A stretch of 64,000 bases of DNA, from positions 62,001-126,000 of the forward strand of contig CAJQUW010014418.1 of the NCBI GenBank assembly GCA_907163375.1, read 5' to 3'. Origin of the DNA: Prostheceraeus crozeri (Eukaryota; Platyhelminthes; Polycladida; Euryleptidae). Position 1 is the first letter of the stretch; each line of letters opens with the position of its first letter. A program made the translations under genes and the position numbers. A model generated the notes under the pieces. That model was given only the letters and a program-made list of their open reading frames with translations, was not told where the DNA came from and searched no databases. Shown one piece after another: positions 1-7,917 of the stretch.

Positions 1-1370
1 TATTACACGAATATTTAGATATTTAGAAAAGATTGTCTGTGGAGCGAATATATATTTTTGAAAACGTCGGAATATGCCGTGCATTGAAGCTTTCTGTAAT
101 CGCACGTATTCTGCAATTTTTCGTCGTCTTGTATTCACATCTTTTAACTTTGACTGAGATGGTGGATCAATGACCGGGAACAATAGCAATTTAAGCTTAA
201 TCGAATGCACTATCTAAAATCAACATCTTCCAATTCAAGAATTACCAAAACTTTATCTGTGTACGTGAAAATGTTAAATAATTTTACTTAAAAAATTATA
301 ATGATCTTCACTCCACAAAAATTTCAAGCATATCTACTAGCTCTGGAGTTGAAGTGTCATTGAATTAAATAATCGTCATTGTCGGTATGAGTATAGGCTT
401 CAAATCGGTTCTTACACTCAAAACACTGGTGAAGACGCATGCTGGTCCATCTATATATATATCTCTCTCTCTCGTCATCTCAGGGATTTACCAATATCCT
501 CTATATCTTGATCACTTCCTCATCACTTGAACTCGAAGAAGCTACATTATCCATCCCAACATTGTTTTCTTGATCATTGTCATCGGACGGCATATCCGCC
601 TCATCATCACTTTGGTCTAATATGTGTATTTGTATGTAACCTTTGAAGAGCATTTAAAATCGCTCTCCTTGGTGCAAGCATGATGTTGGATTAAAACATT
701 TTTATAGCTTCTTAAGTGACTGACGCTATACAATCAATGCAATCGCCAGATGTTTTTTAAATTTTCAAATTGAGCAGAACCATAGAGATCAAAATCTATA
801 ATTTTTTCTACTGCATTATCTTACATACTGTCCCTTTACAAATCGCAGTTTTTCAAATTTCTAGTTCTCTCGCTCATAGGCTACGATAGCTATGTTCAAC
901 ATCTGGATAATTTTACATTATTGTGCTTTTAGAAGTGTCAGTTTTTTAAAAAATCTGTAGTTCTCTCGCTTGTAGACGATCTTTGTTTGAATGTCTTTCT
1001 TCAATCATCTGCATGTATACGCAGTTATAACAGTGGAGTAACGATGAAGGAATAATTTTTGAAAAACTCCCGATGCCAATCAGAATTTCTCAGTGAAAAG
1101 ACTCACCGGTTTTGTCCGTAACAGTGAGCAATTATGTAAAGCACGGAATAATTCAAAAGGGAAAAATGCCCGTATAGCTGATTCGTTAAAAATGGAAGGT
1201 TTTATACAATTATCTAATGTGATTTTGTTTTGACATTATATGAGCGCGTATTGCGAATTAACGAATTTGTAGGCCTGTTGAATAACATTATGGAGATCAA
1301 AAGGCTTGCCGGCATGTTCACCGTTCAATATATATATAAATTGAAAATCAAGTTTTCTCCAATCTTCCAA
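1..1370. other. AT-rich stretch without a gene
   Basis: No coding sequence is visible on either strand. A diverged tandem duplication of about 100 bp lies near 848-990; both copies contain a poly-T tract followed by TAGTTCTCTCGCT. A short AT/CT microsatellite lies near 450-475. Confidence 0.6.
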
Positions 1371-2335
1371 GTGAAGTGAAACTGAGATGTTATTTTCGAT
1401 GCGTTGATGATACCTTTCTTATTGTGCAATCACATGATGACCTTAACTTCATTATTGATAGATTCAAAGAAAACTCGATTTTAGAATTCACCTTTGACAT
1501 TGAGACGAATGGCACCTTACAATTTTTGGATGTTCTTGTCAAACGTGATGATATCCTATCATTCTCGGTTTATCAGAAAAAGGTTTCGGGTGGTACTTGC
1601 CTTGATTTCAATTCCTTCACAGCTGAGGAAACAACGCTACAAGATTTCTGTCATCAAGAGCTATATTCATAGAGTTTTGTCTTTGTGTTCAGATTGGGCA
1701 TCCTTTGATAACGAAATAGCCTAAGAACAGTTAAACAAATTTTGGTGAACAACAACTATCCTTTATCATTAGTGGATAAATATGTCAAAATCCATCTTGA
1801 CTGATTTCTCTCAAAAGAAGATAGAAAAGAAACAGTAGATCTGATCTTCTATTACCATGGACAGTTGACTTCAAGCTCTACAATCGAAGAGAAAAGACTT
1901 ACGAAGATTGTGAATGACAGTGTCAAGCCAGTATCAGAAGACAGCAAAATAAAAGTGAGAATTTATTACAAAAACTATAACTGTCATCAGCCATAAAAAC
2001 TAAATTGGATAAATCAACATCAACTGATCGTGTCGTATACCAATGTTCATGTCCGCAGAACATTTGTAACAATGCTCACTACATCGGCTATACGACAAAC
2101 CAATTGTCAGTCAGATCCAAACAACACGAGAACAATGGCTCAATCAAACAACACTCACTTGCCACACACAGCACAAAACCCAAAAGCATCATTGACTCTA
2201 TGTCTGTGCTAGCTAAATTCTCGGATATCAATGAGTTGTAGATCGCTGAAGCCATTCTAATCAAAGAAAGAAATCCCACACTAAATAAAAGAGATGTGGG
2301 ATTAACTAGACATTTAAACGTCATTTGATAATAGT
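1371..2335 (+). pseudogene. Penelope-like element fragment (RT core plus GIY-YIG)
   Basis: Two open pieces in different frames belong to one decayed Penelope-like retroelement ORF. The first (1376-1672) has the RT active-site motif RCVDDTF, then the downstream LQFLDVLV motif of the Penelope RT family. The second (2005-2241) has the start of a GIY-YIG nuclease: VVYQCSCP, HYIGYTT and LSVRSKQH. Frameshifts separate them and everything upstream of the RT palm is missing, so the copy is 5' truncated and dead. In intact elements the RT copies the RNA at chromosome ends or nicks and the C-terminal GIY-YIG domain cuts DNA. Confidence 0.8.
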
Positions 2336-2392
2336 GATATTTTTATATGCTGTAACTTATGATTTTTTAATACTTTCATAACTTCTTTATAC

Positions 2393-2433
2393 TTGGAAAT
2401 GGACCGAGTTTTCAGGTCCGAAACGTTGTCCAA
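2393..2433 (+). ncRNA. degenerate hammerhead-like motif at the Penelope 3' end
   Basis: GGACC (2401-2405) and GGTCC (2415-2419) form helix II, followed by the invariant GAAA (2420-2423) and a short CG..TC segment. TTGGA (2393-2397) can pair with TCCAA (2429-2433) as helix I. The CUGANGA core is not preserved, so this copy should be inactive. It lies just downstream of the GIY-YIG fragment, where Penelope-like elements are known to carry hammerheads. Confidence 0.4.
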
Positions 2434-2603
2434 TAATCAACATTATATTCTAAAATGGTATTCCAACATCGCCTTCAAAGTATTAGATCACAAGGGAAAA
2501 CAATTATATAGAAAAACAGAAAGAACTTTACAAAAATGCAATAAATTGATGAATGATCAACTGTTTAACAACACTTGTAAACAAAACAATATATATATAT
2601 ATC

Positions 2604-2739
2604 AAATCTCAACAGATGTAACCACCACGAGACATGTTTCGGCCTGTTGGGCCTCATCAGTCGCGGGTAGGTTTGAACCAGCGACTTTGGAGCCAAATGA
2701 CGTACAAGCATACCCTCTAACCACAAGGCCACCGGACCA
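2604..2739 (-). mobile_element. tRNA-derived SINE-like element with hammerhead ribozyme
   Basis: Read on the minus strand, the element starts with a tRNA-like head. An A-box-like segment (2715-2732, TGGCCTTGTGGTTAGAGG) and a B box (2670-2679, GGTTCAAACC) are spaced as in a pol III internal promoter. A complete hammerhead follows directly, then a tail ending in GTTGAGATTTG. The combination resembles the pol III-driven, hammerhead-bearing SINE-like repeats described in schistosomes (the Sm-alpha type). It faces a second, truncated copy in inverted orientation. Confidence 0.7.
2625..2666 (-). ncRNA. hammerhead ribozyme, copy 1
   Basis: All conserved parts are present on the minus strand: helix I CCGCGA paired with TCGTGG (one G-U pair), core CTGATGA, helix II GGCC/GGCC with a CAACA loop, GAAA, a minimal palindromic helix III (CATG) and the cleavage triplet GTC. 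The very short palindromic helix III is typical of retroelement hammerheads, which are thought to cut efficiently as dimers. Confidence 0.85.
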
Positions 2740-2835
2740 TCTGTTGAGAGCGTGAATTAGCCAGGAAGGCACTGCTTTAACGCAGGCACTTGGAGGGCGG
2801 ACTGCATTCTGCAATCACTTAATCCCGCATCCACG

Positions 2836-2943
2836 CTTGTACGTCATTTGGTTCCAAAGTCGCTGGTTCAAATCTACCCACGACTGATGAGGCCCAACAG
2901 GCCGAAACATGTCTCGTGGTGGTTACATCTGTTGAGATTTGAT
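2836..2943 (+). mobile_element. second SINE-like copy, 5' truncated
   Basis: This is the inverted partner of the copy at 2604-2739. It matches from the segment between the A and B boxes to the GTTGAGATTTG tail, keeping the B box (GGTTCAAATC) and the whole hammerhead. The A box is missing: the upstream DNA (2740-2835) is unrelated spacer. Together the copies form a hairpin-capable inverted repeat of about 110 bp per arm. Confidence 0.7.
2878..2919 (+). ncRNA. hammerhead ribozyme, copy 2
   Basis: Helix I is fully Watson-Crick: CCACGA (2878-2883) with TCGTGG (2914-2919). The core CTGATGA is at 2884-2890, helix II GGCC/GGCC at 2891-2903, GAAA at 2904-2907, and palindromic CATG plus GTC at 2908-2913. 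Predicted self-cleavage is after 2913. No core residue deviates from the consensus. Confidence 0.88.
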
Positions 2944-2984
2944 AAATTTATCAATTGACATGTTACTTGTCTAAATATATAAAA

Positions 2985-4042
2985 GCAGTTCAACATCCTG
3001 CGCACTTCTTAACATTGAGGACTTTATAACATGCAACGTTCAAAGACCTGATGTGTGTGCTTGTCATTTTGTATCCTTGGACCTTGCTGAAGGTTTTGAC
3101 AAACTTTCCCATAATTGCCTTCTTAAGAAGATGCTCAAGGACGATTTGAATCCGTATTTGACTGCTTTTATCAACAATCATTTGAAAGCTAGATATCAAC
3201 GGGTCCGATGGAAACATTGCACGAGTGACATCCTTCCTGTGTTCAGTGGTGTACCTCAAGGGTCCTCGTTTGGCCCCTCTATTTTCAGTTACTTTCTAAA
3301 TCATTTATGCATTACAGACAATCGGCTTTTATCACTGACTAAATATGCTGATGATGTTTTCATGGTTGGCATAATCTGCAATGACGCTATTACAAGTCCT
3401 CTCATTCATGGCTATAATGAATTACTACTGTGGCTGAATGAAAACAAAATGGAAATCAAAGCAGAGAAATGTGCCCAAATGTTTGTGCAAATTTCAAATG
3501 CGAAGTATTTAACTGGTTTGGTTGTTCCTAACATTCCCTTAACTGACTCCATCAAAGTTATTGGCATTACAATCAGCAACAATTTTAAGTGGAATACACA
3601 TGTAGCCAAGATCACAAAGAGAGCTTCTTCCAGACTTTCTGTGTTGCGGCAATTGAGGCCATTTCTGGAAGTGCGCCATCTGATCGAGATATATTTCAAT
3701 TGTATTAGGAGTGTATTGGAATATGGAGCCCCCCTTTTTGTGAATCTTCCGAGTAGAGAAAGATATCTCATCGAACAAATACAATCCAGAGCACACAGGA
3801 TTGTGTGTGGCTCTTCTCAGTGCGCTTGTGCCCATTTCGTGCCTTTAGACTACCGCAGATGCATCTTAGGAATTCGTCTCTTTCATCGTTTAGTTGAGGA
3901 TGATTCTCATCCTCTGCATCACATGTGTCCTAGCAAAAACTCTTATTCGCAAACATTCCGTGTGCCAGTGATACGTTCATCGATTCGTGATAAATCATTC
4001 ATTGTGACTATGATACGTCTAGCCAACAACGGCTTCATTTAG
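2985..4042 (+). pseudogene. non-LTR retrotransposon RT, 5'-truncated (LINE-A)
   Basis: An open frame from 3053 to 4042 holds the C-terminal two thirds of a LINE reverse transcriptase. In order: the palm segment SLDLAEGFDKLSH (usual form LDFxKAFD), the SGVPQGSSFGPSIFSYFLN block, the catalytic KYADDVFMVG, the NENKMEIKAEKC thumb motif, and the post-RT region typical of CR1/Jockey-like LINEs. The endonuclease and ORF1 are absent, as expected of 5'-truncated insertions. The element ends in a (TTA)n tail at about 4153-4184, the usual kind of simple-repeat 3' end for such LINEs. The sequence differs from the LINE split around 16.7-51 kb, so it is another family. Confidence 0.82.
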
Positions 4043-4151
4043 TTTATTATTTTTTTCTTGTTATTGTTACTTTCATATTACTTGTCATACTTGAATATCT
4101 TTATATGTTACCTCACGATTTTCATTATTGAGGTTTTGATAAATATAAACG

Positions 4152-4152
<1 letters not shown>

Positions 4153-4220
<68 letters not shown>

Positions 4221-4221
4221 A
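4153..4221. repeat. (TTA)n LINE tail followed by AT/TATG microsatellite
   Basis: About ten TTA units form the 3' tail of the preceding LINE, followed by AT dinucleotides and TATG tetramers. The mariner element sits inside this microsatellite, which resumes at 5975. Confidence 0.85.
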
Positions 4222-4223
4222 TA

Positions 4224-5974
4224 CGTGGTGTGATCCAAAATGTCCCGGACTAACCTACTTGCAGATAACCTGTGATAACGAATACTACTTCAGATGTAAA
4301 TTTAGGTCTTTAAGGCATGAGAAATATGGTCGCCGAAATTTTTCCGGTCAGTTTTCTATTTTTAAAAAATATTTTTACATTTTAACATGAATTTCTGTAT
4401 TTTCTGAATTGATCGAGATCCGATTTGTCTTATTGTTATAGTTAGATTGATTTTGATTTGTACCTTATTTGACGGATATCTTTGCCATGAATATTGCACG
4501 TCTTTTGTTAATTGCTTCATGTGTTACGATATCAATCAGTGAAGTTCATTCAGCACGCATTCATAAGAAAAAAAATCCAAACGATGGTTCTTTGTTCTAT
4601 CAGTTTTCATGATTGATGTGACAAGCGTGTCTTCAGTCGAATATCGCAGTGTGATACGATACCTCCTGATCCGCGGCTTCGCTAATGGTGACATTCTAAA
4701 GGAATTAAGCCTGGCATATGGAAGCAAAGCTCCATCGAGAACTACTGCTTATTTCTGGATAAGCGAATTTAAACGCGGAAGACAATCTGTGGAGCAAGAT
4801 TTTTCAACTGTTGGTCGGCCGCAGGAGATTCCGGAAGAGAAATCGAGTCAGTGCGATGAAGTGATTACAGCACACAGAAGGATAACCATCCGTGAGTTGT
4901 CAAGAGAGTTGCGAATCAGTTATCACTCCTGTCATGACATCAATGAAAGACTTGGATATCGCAAACTGGCATCACGTTTCGTACCGAAGTTTCTGTCACT
5001 GAAATGAAAGGAGAACAGATTCTGGGCAGCACAGTCAAATTTGGATCTCCTCGAAATGCACGGAGATCAGTTTCTGAACTGCTTCCCTTCAGAGGAGAAA
5101 AACATCTTTAAGTTTGTATCTGCCTCAAAGTAAGCGAGAATCTGCAGAGTGGCGAAAATCAGGCGAGTCTGCCCCTTTGAAAATGCGATCCGGAACATCA
5201 CATCGCCGGTCGTTGATGCTGACGGTCTTTTGGAACGCTTCGGGAATCCAACTGGTTGACTTTGCGGATAAAGGAGTAAGATCAATAGCGATATTATTTA
5301 TTCCATCTATCTATCTGAAGAGAGGAAGAAAATAAGAAAAACCACGAACATTACTCATACCCTCTATCTTGCTTCGATTCACCTTCGCTTCATGACAAGC
5401 GCGAGACAACTAACGCAATCGGATTTCAACTATTGAGCCAAAACGAGCCATCCTCCTTATTCACCTGACTTGGCCCCAAGTGACTTCTATCTGTTTAGAT
5501 TCCTCAAAAAGCATCTTCGTGGACACCATTTTGAATCGCCAGTTGAACTGCGGGATGCAGTTACTGAGTTTTTTGATTCTTTGACACCGGAATTTTTTCA
5601 TAAAGCTTTTTGTGAATTGAGACTTCGTTGGCAAAAAGTGACGAATGTAAGCTAACGCTCATACATTGAAAAGTAAACTGTTTTTCTGAACAAAACATTT
5701 GTTTTTCCGTTATTATTATTGTCAGGTTATTAGTGATAGCTTAACTGTCAAGTTAATCTAAATATATTAATTCTAAATCGCTAGAATTTATAGGAAAATC
5801 TTGAAATTCAGACAAAAATGTTTGAAAATTTTGAAAAAATAGAAAACTGACCGGAAAAATTTCGGCAACCATATTTCTCATGCCTTAAAGACCTAAATTT
5901 ACATCTGAAGTAGTATTCGTTATCACAGGTTATCTGCAAGTAGGTTAGTCCGGGACATTTTGGATCACACCACG
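4224..5974 (+). mobile_element. mariner-type transposon with long inverted termini
   Basis: The termini are inverted repeats beginning CGTGGTGTGATCCAAAATGT and ending in its complement. The match extends about 150 bp inward at each end (4224-4370 against 5825-5974), much longer than the ~30 bp usual for mariner. Both ends are flanked by TA (4222-4223, 5975-5976), the target-site duplication of the Tc1/mariner superfamily. The interior encodes a decayed mariner transposase. Confidence 0.85.
4609..5655 (+). pseudogene. mariner transposase, frameshifted
   Basis: Three open pieces in different frames cover a mariner transposase. 4609-5007 has the N-terminal helix-turn-helix part, with YRSVIRYLLIRGF, TAYFWISEFKRGR and the linker-like VGRPQEIP. 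5114-5280 covers the middle catalytic region (LMLTVFWNASGIQLVDF). 5470-5655 has APSDFYLFRFLKKHLRGHHF, containing the third catalytic Asp of the DD34D triad; PYSPDL lies just upstream. Frameshifts and stops between the pieces make it non-functional. Mariner transposases cut and paste DNA at TA sites. Confidence 0.82.
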
Positions 5975-5980
5975 TATATA

Positions 5981-6057
<77 letters not shown>

Positions 6058-6072
6058 ATATATATATATACG
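5975..6072. repeat. AT/TATG microsatellite
   Basis: Alternating TA and TATG units continue the array interrupted by the mariner element. Confidence 0.9.
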
Positions 6073-6146
6073 TAGTGGCTCAGGAGTCAAAGGGCTCTCA
6101 CGCCGTCTACTGATCCCACAAGTGTTGAGAAGAAAAGACAAATGTG

Positions 6147-6185
6147 GTGGAGACTAGTTTCGGATTTAATCCTTTATCAATCCAC
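6147..6185 (-). ncRNA. degenerate hammerhead
   Basis: On the minus strand, helix I GTGGA pairs with TCCAC, helix II GGAT pairs with ATCC across a TAA loop, GAAA is intact, and helix III is the palindrome CTAG before a GTC cleavage site. The core reads TTGATAA instead of CUGANGA; C3 and G8 are changed, which should abolish cleavage. It lies upstream of a GIY-YIG fragment, consistent with a Penelope pseudo-LTR. Confidence 0.55.
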
Positions 6186-6299
6186 TGCACTTGACACGAA
6201 AAGACACAATGTAATGTTTTGTTAACAACACATGTAAACAAAACAATATACTGTATACATATATATATATATATATATGCGGTTTTTTGTATATGCAAT

Positions 6300-6715
6300 A
6301 TGTGTAATGCTCTCTTGAAGGAAAATGTTTGAAGGAATGCGTTGTGCATAAAGCGACGGTAACAAAAGAAGATGGCAAAGATCATTCATACATCGGTCAA
6401 ACAGAATACAGCTTCAAAACGAGATATCGCAATCAGAAAGTCTTTCACGAACATCAGATATGAAAACGAAACTGCACTGTCGAAATTTACTTGGATATTG
6501 AAGAACAACAACAAAAATTATAACATCAAATGGGAAATAATTTGTGAAACATCACCGCATAAATGTGGTACAAGAAAATGTAATCTGTGTCTGATGGAGA
6601 AATATCACATTCTAACACAAAAACCTAATAATTTAATTAGCAGAAAGTGTGAAATTTTATCTACATGTAGACATAGAAGAAAATATTTACTGTCAAGTAT
6701 TCACTGATCAGTGAA
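6300..6715 (+). pseudogene. Penelope-like GIY-YIG endonuclease fragment
   Basis: Overlapping frames encode the C-terminal domain of a Penelope-like ORF: HSYIGQTEYSFKTRY (the YIG part with its conserved Arg), then the characteristic tail with LSKFTWILK, YNIKWEI, RKCNLCLMEK and CRHRRKYLL. A frameshift near 6440 splits it. This variant is not the one encoded at 2005-2241 or at 10150-10435; its tail has the paired Cys residues seen in a distinct GIY-YIG group. Confidence 0.75.
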
Positions 6716-6811
6716 ATATCATTGCCGCATTCCTCTTGCCAATTCTGTAATATGAAAACACCTCCCTATAACTTACTATGTTTATATTGCTTCTTTATTT
6801 CACGTAAACTG

Positions 6812-6860
6812 CACAATGAAGATCGTATGTAGCGTGAAACTCTAAGTATACTCGGAGCAG
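6812..6860 (+). ncRNA. possible relic hammerhead after the GIY-YIG fragment
   Basis: TGCAC near 6812 can pair with GTGCA near 6859. Between them are an ATGAAGA segment, a poor stem, and TGAAAC. The layout matches a Penelope 3' hammerhead, but too few core positions are conserved to be sure. Confidence 0.2.
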
Positions 6861-6881
6861 TGCAAAACAGCATTTTTTATA

Positions 6882-6988
6882 TTTAATCGATATAATAAGT
6901 TCCAAAATTGGCAGCTGATAAAAGTTGTTTTTTCTTTTGTAGTATTATCTACATATTTTTTAGCATTTGTATTTTACTTTTTACCTAT
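6882..6988 (+). repeat. 107-bp direct repeat, left copy
   Basis: Nearly identical to 7811-7917; both run from TTTAATCGAT to TTTTTACCTAT and include AATTGGCAGCTGATAAAAG. The pair brackets the ORF1-like relic. Confidence 0.85.
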
Positions 6989-7041
6989 CTTTTGATTACA
7001 AATGATAGGTAAAAACTAATACAAGAGAATCACAACACAAA

Positions 7042-7801
7042 ATGGATGAATTTGCAAATAAAGACGATATTACTCGTTTAGAACAAAAGCTGGATATCTT
7101 ATCAAGTAAAATGGAAAGTCTTACGAGCATTATGCATACGATGAATAATTTCTTTATTAATACGTTTAAGTCAGAGTGGTTATCCGAAGTGCAAACAATG
7201 AAAAATGAGTTAAACACTGGAATCAAAAATGTAACTCTAGAAATGAAACAAAAATGAGATTTTCGAGAAGTTTCAGAGGATGAATGGAACAAGAAATTGC
7301 AACAAAGGAAGTTCTCGTATTATGAATTTTTCAGAAACGAATCTGTTGCGTCTATATACGAATCTGCGTTAAATGAGGCTATTCCAAAGATTCCCAAAAA
7401 ATTCTTTAAAAATACTTACCGAGGTTATTCAAACATGGAAAGAGAACTACAAAGAGAGTTGATGACTAAGGAGGTTGATCATGAAATAAAAAGATTACGC
7501 ATGACTGCTGCATTAAAATAAAGATTTTATGGATAGAATTGATAATGAAATGACTGTAAAACTAATGAGTACAACGAATACTATAAATGCAGAAGAACAG
7601 CTGAAAAAATGGAATGAAGCAATCCAAAAAGAAGCAGCATTAAGTGAGCTAATTTGGACTCGCAAGAGTCAATTTTTTCAATCTGACATTCATCTCATTC
7701 CATTGGATAGTTCTTTTAAGAATACTAGAACTTATTTTCCTTCAAATGATAGACCTAAGAGACCAACAGGAAATAGGTTTTACAGTGCAAATAATTTCTA
7801 A
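7042..7801 (+). pseudogene. ORF1-like relic upstream of the Penelope RT
   Basis: Three short frames (7042-7257, 7297-7521, 7529-7801) appear to come from one gene broken by two stops or frameshifts. The first part is a predicted coiled coil (ITRLEQKLDILSSKMESLT). The middle part is charged, with KFSYYEFFRNES and IPKIPKKFFKNTYRG. The end is basic and Pro/Asn-rich. I recognise no catalytic motif. Its place directly upstream of the RT/GIY-YIG frame suggests the poorly conserved ORF1 of some Penelope-like elements; a nucleic-acid-binding role is inference. It sits between two copies of a 107-bp direct repeat. Confidence 0.5.
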
Positions 7802-7810
7802 AGGCGTCCA

Positions 7811-7917
7811 TTTAATCGATACACTAAGTTCCAAAATTGGCAGCTGATAAAAGTTGTTTTTTCTTTTGTAGTATTATTTACATATTTTTTGGCATTTATA
7901 TTTTACTTTTTACCTAT
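7811..7917 (+). repeat. 107-bp direct repeat, right copy
   Basis: Second copy of the unit at 6882-6988, a few substitutions apart. It overlaps the first ATG of the long RT frame, so that ATG is probably not the natural start. Confidence 0.85.

Noticed and set aside
2655-2739. Functional tRNA gene
   Set aside because: Only the A and B boxes are tRNA-like; acceptor and anticodon stems do not form, and a ribozyme follows directly.
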